A stretch of DNA of 64,000 nucleotides from Terfezia claveryi (GCA_015179025.1 WHUX01000048.1:62001-126000); one strand, 5' to 3'; shown: positions 46,331 to 56,955, counted from the first letter of the stretch. Numbers and translations are program-made. The notes: a model not told the origin generated them from the letters alone.

Positions 46331-47866
46331 ATGATATGAAACTACCTCGCCATATAACTACATTATGTTTTTTTCTACCTACTATACGGAGTACCTAAAT
46401 ACATATAAGCTAATTCAAAAACTTAATGCCCACAGTAGGAAAAAAAAAAGAAAAAAACTCACAAAATAACATCAGGGTCCCGAGGCCTACGAGGGTTATC
46501 CAGATTGAATTTTCGAATACATCCTTCAGGTTCTCGTGTGTCATTATCCTGACCATAATCGTTCCTAGAAACCAAGTACATTACCCATCTTTTCCTGGGC
46601 TCACTAATTGTCCGTATCCTTTCCACATGGTATTCTGATTTTCGAGGTTGACTGGAGGGGGTGTTGGCGAGTGTCCGCTGGCGATTGTATTAAGGTGGTA
46701 AGGTTCCAACAAACTAACATGAAAAACTGGGTGAATTTTGCCTGTACTCGGAAGGGAGATTCATGGAACTACCCCGATTGGCAACAGATCTGGCATACTC
46801 ACCTTAGACATAACAGCATTCTCCCGAGCAGACTTGAATTAAAGATCCGACGTCCTACCTGGGATTACCGTGCGTCACTCTGAAAGGGGTTCCATGGTCA
46901 ATTTCAATTCCCACCAACGGAGATTTGGTCATTAGTATATCCGCCTAGTGGGACTGGAGGCTCAGGCACTTCCCATTCAGAGATCTCTCGTTACAAACAT
47001 ACGCTCCGGACTAGATGAAGTATGCTTATTACCAATATATTCTTATACCTAGAGAAGCGGAAATAAAGGCTGAGCGAGCAAGGAAGGGTTACAAAATGGT
47101 ATAAGAAATACCAGACTTCTAAATAACAAGTATGAGCACTGATAATATAAGTTTTTGAGCTTGTTGGGTAAATAGTATTAAGGCTTGTTCTTCGTATATT
47201 AGATTCAACTTCATGAGATCGTGCGGGGGTTATTTCTGTCTCGCTAGGGTTATTTCCTAGTCTGGTTGGCACAACACCCTCCATAGGTTATTTCTTAGTC
47301 TCTAGGTAGTCTGGCTAGCACTAGCCCCTCTAGCCCCTCGGTAGAGGTGTTCTGTTCCATCGGGATTGCAGGGCCGTTCCGGAATGGCATATATTTGTAC
47401 TCTGGGGAATGTATGAAGGCAAATTGAGAGAAAACTGGGTCCATTATTTTACACATAACAAAAGCTCAAAGGTCCGCTTGCTCAAACAATCACTTGTTCA
47501 ATTAAACCTCATACTTCACTGGCGAGGAATTCCATGATACCTCTCATTAATATTATTATAGGCCTACATGCAATAAAGTATCATGATGTGCGATAATATT
47601 AAATACTGTACATCATGCTCGTTTGCCATCATTATTTTTGCGAGGAATAAAATACAGTGCACCATTGCGCAGCTCATATTCATTTGATGCCTGCCAACGC
47701 AGCTTAAAGCTTAAAATGCTGGCAAATCACCTGCTGGGGCCTTCAAGTTTGGGTCTGAGATGTATGCTTTAATTTTGCAATATCTAGGGTAGTCCTTGTA
47801 CTTGAATTGGATTTTAGGGAATTACTTCTCAAAGGTCAACCGAGATTTACTACTTATTGTATCGTC
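46331..47866. other. Stretch without a supported gene
   Basis: Frames at 46426-46638, 46608-46883 and minus 46991-47284 have no motifs. Two TAGTCTGG-type end motifs lie close together at 47258-47272 and 47307-47325, each preceded by a GGTTATTTC phrase. Confidence 0.35.
47307..47326 (+). repeat. TAGTCTGG-type end motif, CTAGCAC variant
   Basis: TAGTCTGGCTAGCACTAGCC; its perfect 20-bp inverse is at 51846-51865. Confidence 0.55.
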
Positions 47867-47914
47867 TCATAGTCTTAGGCTCCACAGATGTATAGACTTC
47901 CAAAAAAAAAAAAA
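47867..47914 (+). repeat. LINE 3' tail, 5'-truncated
   Basis: TCTTAGGCTCCACAGATGTA, then TAGACTTCC and an A run. The same tail ends the LINE fragments at 40.08 and 57.7 kb, so this is a very short copy of that Tad1-like family. Confidence 0.7.
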
Positions 47915-48044
47915 TAACTACTTATTGTATGCAAATACTCTTGCATAGTGCTGCTTTGGGACTGAGGGCTTGCGGTGTCATTGAGTTCTCAGAAATTGTT
48001 GCTGTCTATGTCTGCTGTTGTGCCTATGAGCTTGAGCAGAGTCT

Positions 48045-48125
48045 CGGTTTTTTTTTTTTTTTTTAAATATTCATTACTCGTATTCGATCCCAGCAAGGGA
48101 ACATGAGGAGGACGAGTTTTGGCAG
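48045..48125 (-). repeat. Retroposon family R1, truncated tail copy
   Basis: A run of about 20 T is followed by AAATATTCATTACTCGTATT and CGATCCCAGCAAGGGAACAT, then divergent sequence. Confidence 0.65.
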
Positions 48126-48408
48126 CCTGGTGGAGTTTGTCTGTGAAACTTATGTAGGAATCCACATACTAAGGGTTGTCACCAATTTAAAAAACTGCTT
48201 AAACACCCTTGTTGCTTAATCTAGGTGTCTAACCAAATACATGAGAATGTGATTTAATTGCTGTAGTCTGGTTTAACTGCTGATAGCCCTTGCGACAACC
48301 ATTTACATTCTATTTAAGCGCTGACTCTAGGAAAATCAACGCGGCCATTCCAGCATTGCGTATCCAGCATTCTGCACTCCTATTCCGCATACCCTAAACC
48401 AACCCAGC

Positions 48409-48684
48409 ATGCCCCGTTCAAGCAACAAGTCTATGATAAGAGCTGAATTTGAGGAGGTGATAGAGGATATCTGCACAATGTGGCCACTGTGGTTCATTTG
48501 GTCAGGTCTCAAGAGTGAGACCAAAAGAGGTTTCGCATCAACAATTGTATGGGAAACCTCCAAAGGTCTACTCGGAAACTTTTGGTGGTTTCAGATAAAC
48601 CTTTTGAGGTTTCGAACAAAACTTTGTTTAGGTTTCGCGTATTATGGTCTCCGTCCTATGGAAACTTTACATAGGTCTCACTAG
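48409..48684 (+). other. Open frame over a repeat-rich region
   Basis: A 91-codon frame starts at an ATG with MPRSSNKSMIRAEFEEVIED. From residue 40 it runs into the AAACCT/GGTTTC-rich sequence described at 48.5-49.6 kb. The first 30 residues could be a true N-terminus; the rest is probably repeat read-through. Confidence 0.2.
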
Positions 48685-49640
48685 TGAAGTCACTGCTAGG
48701 GCTCGTGACAGAAGCCAATGCAAAATCTCATGTAAATTCACTGCACGGAAACCTGGCAAAGGACTCGAATAGAAGCCAATGTAATATCTCATGTAAATTT
48801 ACTCCACGGAAACCTGGCAAAGGACTCGAATAGAAGCCATATAAATGTCTCGTGTGAATTTAAATTTAACCCTACGGAAACCTAGCAAAAGACTCCAATA
48901 GAAGCAAAAAATAAGTCTCAAAGCAAATTCAAATTTAACCCTACGGAAACCTAGCAAAAGACTCCAATAGAAGCAAAAAAAAAGTCTCTCGTAAATATAA
49001 AATCAAACCTACAGAAACCTAGCAAAAGACTCGAATGAAGCAAAATATATGTAAATTTGAAGCACTTAGGAAAGTAAATGATAGAACCAAATACTATACG
49101 CTTAATACAAAGACCTTGGATACAGGGCAAAGAGAGTGCGAGAGATCGAGGTATATATACAGGAGGCCTCGGAGAGCCAAGGCCGACAGCAAAATAAACT
49201 TCCCGACGAAAATATCAGATAACGAGATAGATAACGAGATAGATAACAACGACAGATAACAACGGAGTCGGAGAGGCTAAAATATATTGAAGACTAGCTT
49301 CTCTTAAAACGAATAAACAACCTCTTACAATGAGAGCTAGTAGAGGCAGTAGGAGACCTCACCTTGATCTCTACAGAAAATAAACCTTAATAGGGTCTCT
49401 GCAGAGAAGGAAACCTTAACAGGGTCTCTGTAGAGAAGGAAACCTTAATAGGGTCTCACGAAGTAGCTAAGGCCTCCCCAAAGTCTCAAACTATTCTCCA
49501 TAGCCTTTTTAAAGGTCTCAACTTGCTTGAAAAGTCTCACTTCGGTTCAAAGGTTTCACGGCTAAGCCTCAGCAGGTCTAACTTGGCCGAAAACTCGCGA
49601 CTTAGACCTAAACTTGGACTAAAGTTGAAACTTTTAATTA
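48500..49640. repeat. Region dense in GGTCTC and AAACCT/GGTTTC words
   Basis: GGTCTC or TCTCA and AAACCT or GGTTTC recur many times on one strand and in both polarities, well beyond the tandem block at 48708-49050. Two smaller arrays lie at 49370-49470 (about 34-bp units, GGTCTCTGCAGAGAAGGAAA followed by CCTTAA) and 49218-49262 (AACGAGATAGAT units). No protein is supported. Confidence 0.6.
48708..49050 (+). repeat. 61-70-bp tandem repeat
   Basis: Five to six units start GGAAACCTGGCAAAGGACTC, continue with GAATAGAAGC and an A-rich part, then ATCTCATGTAAATTTA. Later units lengthen by ATTTAACCCT insertions and change GGCAAAGG to AGCAAAAG. Confidence 0.85.
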
Positions 49641-50055
49641 AGTTTACTATGGGCGCCCATATTAACTAATGAACCACAGTGTGGCGTGGCACTGGAGACT
49701 CAGAATAGGGGGGATTCAGATGAAGAAGAAGATTTGGATGATTCAGAAGATAAGAGATCAGACTGGTGAGTCATTAGGGACTTGGTGGATATCTATGATA
49801 CCTTTTTTTGAGCCTAGATATGTGCTGGTCGGCATGGGATTGATGTTTTAGGAAACTTGATTTATAGGTTCTTGAATCCGCTTCATAGTCATATCATCAT
49901 CCTTCCTCTTTCGCGTCTTATGCCATGCAGATTGCTTCGCCTGCAACTTCTCTTGATTGTCCTCCATCCAAGCAACAAGCCTTTCTACATCTGATTTATC
50001 CCATGCTTTATTCATGACGTTGGGCATATTGGCATCATTGCCTTATGACTCAGCA

Positions 50056-50142
50056 ACTTTTTTTTTAATTTTTTTTTTTAAATACTTGTTACTCTTATTC
50101 GGTCCCAGTAAGGGGACCATGAAGAGCTACCCGGAAACCCGG

Positions 50143-50145
<3 letters not shown>
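50056..50145 (-). mobile_element. Retroposon family R1 copy, truncated at its head
   Basis: A T-rich end (50058-50082), then ATACTTGTTACTCTTATTCG, GTCCCAGTAAGGGGACCATG and ACCCGGAAACCCGGGTA. It is cut exactly where the next copy's T run begins, so the following copy inserted into it or ended against it. Confidence 0.75.
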
Positions 50146-50183
<38 letters not shown>

Positions 50184-50360
50184 TACTCCTATGCAGCCCC
50201 GACGAGGGACTATGAGGAGCCACGCGGAAGCCCGGTGGATTCAAGGGAGGGGCAAGTTAATCTGCCATCCCACGCAAAATTATATACATAGACAGCGATA
50301 CAAGGCCCCATACTGTCATTAACGGACTAGCCGATGACCCGGAGGCCTGACTGAGCCTTG
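50146..50360 (-). mobile_element. Retroposon family R1 copy
   Basis: A run of about 30 T (50146-50175) opens the copy. CAGTACTCCTATGCAGCCCC, GCAAGTTAATCTGCCATCCC and CCCATACTGTCATTAACGGA follow in the family's order. Confidence 0.8.
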
Positions 50361-50579
50361 ACTCCAACTTGACGAACTGAAGATTAAGAGAACTAGATAT
50401 GGACTGGAACAAAGGGAACTCGTGAATAAATAAACGTGGAACTTTGAAACTTGTAGAACATGTAGAAGTCGGAGTGCTATGTGAGCTCTCCGAATAAAAG
50501 CTCGAAAAAGGCCGCTGTAGCCTCGTATGTTTCCTCCCCCTCCTTTCTCCACTCTGGTTTGTCGAGGTCTCACAAACGG

Positions 50580-51340
50580 GGGGGGTCTTCCAACAGGACA
50601 TGCCCTGATGGTGTGTTAAATCCTTCCGGCATTGCTGCCGGAGGTCAACATTGATTTCCCGACCTAGGGCACAACTTGCCCTTGCCCCTTTCGGGGTCCC
50701 CCCGGAGGTATTACCGACAACAGGGTGGACGGACACTGTTTTCACCCGGCAGCTGCCTGCCCAAGCCCGGAAGGGAGGCGAGAACTGTCCTACTCCACCA
50801 GCCGCGGGGGCTTCTTTCTGTCGTCTCCCTCATCAGTTCTCAGTTTCGCTATGGGACATACTCACGGCGTTACCCGCTTTCCATAACTTGTAGTGGACCA
50901 GACCCACTTACTGAGTTGAATCAGTAGAGAACTATGCGGCTACCACCCCGCTATAGTATTTGCCTTTGCTCCTTAAGCCTCCGCAGGTGAACTGCGTACG
51001 CATTGCTGCATTCATTGAGACCGACACCCGCATCCGTCCTGTCGGACCGTTATGCTGCAGTTAACCCGGAACCCCGAGCTCTTGTATGCAATGTCAGGGA
51101 ACACGCGTAATGGAATTCATTACGCTAATGGTGCTCTTAACCGTACGTAACGCCTCGCCTCACGCTGCATTTCTCAGCTCTTCGCGATGCAGAAGGTGGT
51201 ACATACAAACTCCCACCATCCGCCGGCGGTGTCTCGCCACCGGTCTCTATAGGTATATTACTGTGAACACTACTGCTCAATGTGAACGATTCGCAGTGGA
51301 CACTATACCAAAGATCCCCCAGTGACTAACCAATACATCA
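50580..51340. other. GC-rich, hairpin-rich block of unknown origin
   Basis: About 760 bp differ from all surrounding DNA: GC-rich, few long runs, and many compact stem-loops, for example CCGGCATTGCTGCCGG (about 50628), CCCCTTTCGGGG (50684) and CCGCCGGCGG (about 51220). On the minus strand a frame from 50745 begins MKTVSVHPVVGNTSGGTPKG. Also on the minus strand TTACGTACGGTTAAGAG (near 51126) resembles, but does not match, the terminal part of group II intron domain V. It lies between two R1 retroposon copies. It could be a nuclear copy of structured organellar RNA or an intron; this is not proven. Confidence 0.35.
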
Positions 51341-51373
51341 CACGTAGTGGAGGAAACCCCCTACGGGTAGTGC

Positions 51374-51605
51374 CAGCCGTGACGGAAACCCGGGTAGATT
51401 CAGGACAAGGCAAGTTAATCTGCCAGGTCCGGCGCGCAGAAAGCAAAATAAAGGTAAATACATGTGTGGGGATGTAGGAGACTCAAGAACGCTGAAGGTG
51501 TGAAAAAACCGAAGTAAGATAGAGACTCGAGTGAAGCGAAGCTCCCGTGCTGTCATTAACCGCCTAAATGGCGGATGACCCCGAGGGTCCTGACTGAAGC
51601 CCGCA
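51374..51605 (-). mobile_element. Retroposon family R1 copy lacking its poly-A end
   Basis: GGAAACCCGGGTAGATTCAG, GCAAGTTAATCTGCCAGGTC, CTCCCGTGCTGTCATTAACC and GGATGACCCCGAGGGTCCTG are in family order. The tail side breaks off at about 51374 against the GC-rich block, unlike the other copies. Confidence 0.75.
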
Positions 51606-51845
51606 ACAAAACAAAACGCAGGTAGATGACTTAAGCAGGTTTAAAGCACTCGAGAGTACTATATCTCACTACAAATCACAACAGAGTTAAGGTCGAGGCT
51701 AGGTCGCTTGTCGCAAGTAGCGTTGACGTCGACGAGCTTCACATATCTTCTGAGCGAAAGCGAAGCGAACGACCAAGGCATGAGACTAGTCTGCGCCTTA
51801 CCTAATCATACAACGCTTGCTTTCCGTCCCAGCCTCTCTACGAGA

Positions 51846-51865
51846 GGCTAGTGCTAGCCAGACTA
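51846..51865 (-). repeat. TAGTCTGG-type end motif, inverse of the 47307 copy
   Basis: GGCTAGTGCTAGCCAGACTA. With 47307-47326 it encloses about 4.5 kb that includes the GGTCTC-rich region, three R1 copies and the GC-rich block. Confidence 0.55.
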
Positions 51866-52010
51866 GTCCCAGCCCACTCCTACTTAACCCCCTCATCAGC
51901 CCCACCAACACCCCTCTCTCTACTATCCAGAGATGTACCCTACTCAGTGACCCTACTACTCTTTGTTCTTTCACGACTACCGGTACTCGAGTGCTAAGTT
52001 ATCCTAGCAG

Positions 52011-52586
52011 ATGGCATCTGCCCTCGCACAGGTACTGTTTGGAGCCTGCATCAACGACTCCTTCAGCAACGCGCTCGGTTACTTCGTGGGAACACCCGCC
52101 ATTGGCAAAACCGCTTTGCTGGGGCTGCTCTACTGTTACGTCGATGCGTTTGCCGATGTCATCAGCGGATGGGCCAACGACTTGTTCGCAACAGCTACTT
52201 TTCGTCTGCAGATCTTCGAAGTTGAGTCCACGCCAAGAGCTGGCCTGTCCAATGTTTTACACCTACCGGCTGGTTCTAGGAAGTCACTACCATCGGCCTT
52301 CTCGCCCCCTGCAGCACGCAGACCCGTGTTAGTCCTGGAGTACACCTTGGCATTCTACTCATCTAAAGCCACTGTGCTTTCTACCTTCTTCACCTTCTTT
52401 CCCCGCCTTCCTATCGTCACCGCAGGTATTCTACCCCAACCGAGACCACTGTTAACAAAACTGCCTACTGCCTACTGCCATTCGGCCTTTTGCTCTACTC
52501 ACCTTCGGCCAGTGTGCTTAGCAGCCTACCTCTTTTTTTTTCAAAATACTCATTACTCCTATTCGGTCCCAGTAAGGGGACCATGA
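52011..52586 (+). CDS. Hypothetical protein with a P-loop-like string, uncertain
   Basis: From an ATG, MASALAQVLFGACINDSFSN leads to GYFVGTPAIGKTALLGLLYC, in which GTPAIGKT fits the Walker A pattern GxxxxGK[ST] (about residues 27-40). The first 80 residues are balanced and partly hydrophobic. After residue 110 the frame enters the 52.3 kb repeat and then an R1 retroposon, so the true end, if any, lies earlier. No Walker B or other NTPase motif is seen. It could be the broken first exon of a P-loop protein, or chance. Confidence 0.3.
   Translation: MASALAQVLFGACINDSFSNALGYFVGTPAIGKTALLGLLYCYVDAFADVISGWANDLFATATFRLQIFEVESTPRAGLSNVLHLPAGSRKSLPSAFSPPAARRPVLVLEYTLAFYSSKATVLSTFFTFFPRLPIVTAGILPQPRPLLTKLPTAYCHSAFCSTHLRPVCLAAYLFFFQNTHYSYSVPVRGP
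52360..52520 (+). repeat. CCACTGT/GTTAACAAAACTGCC repeat, outlying copy
   Basis: AGCCACTGTGCTTTCTACCT, CCACTGTTAACAAAACTGCC and CATTCGGCCTTTTGCTCTAC are the phrases that recur as the block at 53.1-53.5 kb. An R1 retroposon follows directly. Confidence 0.65.
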
Positions 52587-52800
52587 GGAGCCACCCCGAA
52601 ACCAGGGTAGATTCAGGGACAAGGCAAGTTAATCTGCCAGGTCCGACGCTAAATATCCAGCAATAACAAATAACAGATAACAAATCTCAAGAGCCCCGAA
52701 GGGCAGGACCAGGTGAAAGTCGAAATATGCGGATAAATATGAAATGAAGGGAGGCGCTCCCATGCTGTCATTAAAGTCGGAGGACCCCGCAGGCCTGGCT
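52528..52800 (-). mobile_element. Retroposon family R1 copy
   Basis: A T run, ATACTCATTACTCCTATTCG, GTCCCAGTAAGGGGACCATG, GCAAGTTAATCTGCCAGGTC, and then CTCCCATGCTGTCATTAAAG near 52757. This copy is nearly full and has a longer middle part. Confidence 0.8.
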
Positions 52801-53109
52801 GGAGTCCACCTAAAGCAAAAGCAAGCAAACAAACTCAAGAGCCGATTGGCAAAACCAAGATACCTAACAAACCAAAATCGAATCATAGCCTCAAGGGCCG
52901 CCTTTCGCGGCCAGCCGTTTATATAGGAAGCCCAAGAAGGCTTCCACAGCATCCCATTCGTCCCCGCCCTCCTCTCCCGGATCCATATGGGACGATCGAG
53001 GTCCTCCTAATCCTTAATGCTGCCGAGGGCAGCTCTTTGCTCGCTAAAGTCGGGGGCAGTCGAAGATAATGTGCAATCTGTCTTGTGTTTGATGTCCGCA
53101 CTGGCATGA

Positions 53110-53530
53110 TTTGCTGCTATCTCTAGGTATCTACTCATTCCAAGTCACTGTTTGTTGACCTTCTTCCAGCCACTGTGCTGCCTACAGTACCTCTACGTAT
53201 CTACTCATTCCAAGCCACTGCTTGTTGACCTTCTTCTCCTACCCCTCTCTTCTGTCGGCAGAGGTATTCTAACTCAGCCGACATCACTGTTAACAAAACT
53301 GCCTACTGCCATTCGGCCTTTTACTTTAAGATACTCTACTCACTTTCGGCCACTTTGATGCATACCTCTACGTATCTACCCATTCCAAGCCACTGCTTGT
53401 TGACCTCCCTCCCTTCTGCCGACACAGGTATTTTACCTCAACCGACACCACTGTTAATCAAACCGCCTACTGCCTCTTGGACGCCTTCTCAGTTTAAGCA
53501 ACTATACTCACTCTGAGCCACTGTGCTCCC
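53110..53530 (+). repeat. Degenerate repeat of about 200 bp
   Basis: TATCTACTCATTCCAAGCCA followed by CTGCTTGTTGACC occurs three times (about 53127, 53197 and 53375). Each of the last two is followed by a CCGACAxCACTGTTAAxxAA block and an ACTCAC.xT.xGxCCACT block. The units are pyrimidine-rich and non-coding. Confidence 0.75.
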
Positions 53531-53571
53531 TAGGTTTTTCAAGTCCCCCGCTTATCCATTTCCACTCTAAA

Positions 53572-53680
53572 GTTTTTTTTTTTTTTTGTGAACCCATTAC
53601 TCGTGTGCGCAACCTTAAGGGTCGCATGACCAGCCACCCGGAAGCCCGGGTGGATTCAAGGGTCAAATCGCCCGTAGATA
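53572..53680 (-). repeat. Diverged retroposon R1-like copy
   Basis: A run of about 16 T is followed by GAACCCATTACTCGTGTGCG and GGAAGCCCGGGTGGATTCAA. The middle core GCAAGTTAATCTGCC is missing, so it is a diverged subfamily or a rearranged copy. Confidence 0.55.
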
Positions 53681-54568
53681 ACTATATACAAAGCACCCAA
53701 CTGGTGTCCAGCGACATAGCCACACTCACATGCTGCCCTCCGTACCCCTCTTCGACAACCTCAAGAAGCGACAACACAGCAAGATTTCAACACAACGTCT
53801 TCTAACATCCTTGCTACATTCAATACTAGTATATAAGTTCCTCGACGGTGGGTCCGAACAGGCTCTACTAGTAAAGAATAGCAAGGAAAAGACCGACATC
53901 ATTTTCTAACGACAACCCATTCGATCCCCCTTTTACCGTCCAGCTAGGTGACGGTATAGATAGGCAAAATATGCCTCTACCGTGTCCAACTCGTTGTCTT
54001 GTCCCTAAAGGTAGATATTCCGTCAATCCAACTGCCTGGTTCCTCTCCTGTACTCACTCAACTCTAACGTCATTAAACTGCTATCCAGACAACGATGTGT
54101 AACTACAATCGCCCCCCAACCAATATGTACAGGATTATGTCCACTACAACATATATCGTTGCGCCCCCTTCGCAAGTGAGATTCGTAGCACCCCAGTGCA
54201 GTCAAGCGGCCCCTTTGGATATATTCCTAAGGGCCCCCGAACAGGATAAGCATTCTTTTCGTCCCTAGATTGCTGAGTATTTCCCAGGCTAGAGACGCAC
54301 CAGGCTCTTACTCACATGCGGCCCCAGTAAGGGAACCTGACTGGATTTACCCTTCCACTACCCACCAGCCACACTCCAAGATCAGGGGAGGTGGGCGCTA
54401 ACTCTGCATCCACCTGACCCGTTCCTCCCCAATCACATGCCACATACACTTTTCTACCACCGGCCTTATGCACCTCTGGGGGGTTTCTTGCATATAGCCG
54501 TGAATTCTTTTTATAAGCATTTGCTTCATCAGCTGCGATATACCCACTAGGTATTTCGCTGACATTGC
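53681..54568. other. Stretch without a supported gene
   Basis: Short frames only. The DNA is pyrimidine-rich on the plus strand and contains no motif I recognise. Confidence 0.4.
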
Positions 54569-54900
54569 CTTTTTTATTTTTAATTTAAATACTAATTACT
54601 CCTATTCGGTCCCAGTAAGGAGGAACCACCTGGAAGCCAGCGTGGATTCAGGACAAGGCAAGTTAATCTGCCAGGTCCGGCGCCTATATACAGCAATTCA
54701 ACAAAACTCAAGAGCCGAAAGGCAACAGCGAATATGATCCAACAATATTAACTTAAGAGCCTATGGGCAAAGCATGATAGGTGAATGCGGAAAGTAAACT
54801 ATTGGCCAAACAAACATAACGGTGAGTGTGGAGGAGGATGATAAACGCAAATAAACTCAGATGACGCGGAGCCCCCATACTGTCATAAGGAACTTCTGCG
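54569..54900 (-). mobile_element. Retroposon family R1 copy
   Basis: TTTTTTATTTTTAATTTAAA, ACTCCTATTCGGTCCCAGTA, GCAAGTTAATCTGCCAGGTC and GCCTATATACAG, with CCCCCATACTGTCATAAGG at about 54871. It is the longest copy, with over 150 bp between core and head. Confidence 0.75.
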
Positions 54901-56081
54901 CCACACACATACCGCGATGCCAAATAACCACTTCAGCTATCCACTACTCCTTCCCCGATCAGCTTTGCTCCATCCGCTACGTCCTATACCTATGAACTTC
55001 GCGTAGCCCTCACTTAGCGGCTTCTACAGAGACGATCCTGCGAGGTAACCCGCGGCTTTCTTGTAGCTCTTAATCAAAATTTTCTCTACGCCGCTCCGAC
55101 CGATGAACAGCAGCAGATTATGGCCTTGTTGAGGGTCCAATCAGAGAGGGACTACTCTCCATACAAGCCATAATCATATATTGGTTACAACACCGGTCCC
55201 ACATAGTAAATAAGCATATTTTGGATACAAGAATATTCTTATTTTTGTTGGCTTGGTCACCATATATATGCTTGTATCTAGAGAAGCACTAAACCACAAA
55301 TAGGTACTTATCGATAACAAATTACCTCGCAAAATCTCATCTAGATACAGACGTTACCTTTGTTGCTACCTCAAAATGCACCTCGCAACTTCCGCCCCCA
55401 GTCGTACCTGCCCCACTAGGCCCAGCTCTGGCCGTATATTAGGATCGGCTGATCCCAACTTCCGTCTCACATAGTAGAGATTCACCCATTGCATACTCCA
55501 TGCTAGGCGGGGTGAATTAAATTAATATACAGGAAAGAATGAGGATTGATTTTTTACCAAGCACGCCTTCCTTATTTCCATGGACTGTGATATATATCGG
55601 GCACACAATTATCTATTTACCCTAGCTGCTTGCCTCCCCGGACCACGAGCTGTCTCGTGCCCGGGCGTACTAGTACTCCTCATCCGAGCCAAAGGGCCCC
55701 GCAGGAAAAGCTGTATTAATTTGCCAGTTGGGCACTATTATGTCCTTCTGTGCCACATTGCAGAAATCAGTCAGGAAATGGCCGGTGAGGCATGGAACAA
55801 CGAAAGCGAAACAAACTGCATATCGCAAAGGATAAAGAGTGAATCAGCAGCAAGCTTACTCGGGTGGATGATTCAGTATTGCTATACAAAGTGGAGGCGG
55901 TAAACAGCTTGGCACAAGGGGATAATTTCACGATCTCCCTGGGCCCTCGACATTCAGACGGCAGCGAAGAGCAGGGTCGCTGCGAGAAGAGTCAAGGCAG
56001 TTCTCTGGAAAAGGAAGTAGTGAAGCCATTACAGGCAATCTTTGCGTACATATCAATCAACGGTCCCGAGGTGATTACCAT
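54901..56081. other. Stretch without a clear gene
   Basis: Overlapping frames at 55580-55903 and 55864-56163 lack motifs, and the second runs into an R1 tail. CCCACATAGTA-like phrases at 55198 and 55468 may be part of an undescribed repeat. Confidence 0.35.
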
Positions 56082-56165
56082 ATTTTTTTTTAAAAATACT
56101 CATTACCCCTATTCGATCCCATTTCCAAGACCCGAAGAGCGTTCGCTGGAAGAAACTCTGTGATT
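56082..56165 (-). repeat. Retroposon family R1, truncated tail copy
   Basis: A T run, AAAATACTCATTACCCCTAT and TCGATCCCATTTCCAAGACC, then divergence. Confidence 0.6.
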
Positions 56166-56955
56166 CCAAGGCCATCGGGTCTCGCCGGATGACCAATGCC
56201 GCCAACGCTACATTTTAGTATGTAGGTCAGATATCCGATAATGCTACATCGACAATTTCATGCCTCGCCCCCGAGGAGTAATTATCTCTATAATCCATAG
56301 TGCATGGGGTTTACGAATTAATCCTTTGTCAAAAGAGTTATCCAGTGGAAGGTGAATAAATTAGATTGCTTGGACAGACTTATCAAGTTATTTGGCCATT
56401 GTGCAAGGAAACCGGAAATTCAAGGTATATACAAAGCCTTCCTTCGTAAGGTCTATATATGTTGGCAATCGTTTAATTAGAATTCCTCTACTTTCAGTAC
56501 AATCTAAACAACAAACAATAGGATAACTACCGAAGAGCAAGTGATCCTTTGAGAAGATTAGGTCAGACATGGATGACAGATTGTACCGTTATATTAACAT
56601 CCGATCCGAATTTACGATGCCAGAGAAGAGTAATTCTGAATTATTACACAGACAAATACAGGAATGATCTCCTGGTTGCCATGGGACCAAGTTGTGACAG
56701 CTGCAATCTAGCAGGTGGAGGAATAGAAATGTTATCTCAGGAGTCTACAATGGCACCACCCCCTATGAGTACTCCACTGCTATTCAACCTGGATATCAAT
56801 GCGCTCAACCTCAACTTCAAGAATTAGTAATTCAAAACCTTCACGCCCTGCGTGTGCAAATTGTTTCAAACTTTTATTCCGCATGATGATTCTCATACAC
56901 ATCGATGGATACCGTTTGAATGAAGGGAAAATTGATGCTATGCTAGAGGCTGGCA
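56166..56955. other. Stretch without a clear gene
   Basis: One open frame ending at 56827 (NYYTDKYRNDLLVAMGPSCD is its middle) has no start in good context and no known motif. Nothing else is recognised. Confidence 0.35.
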
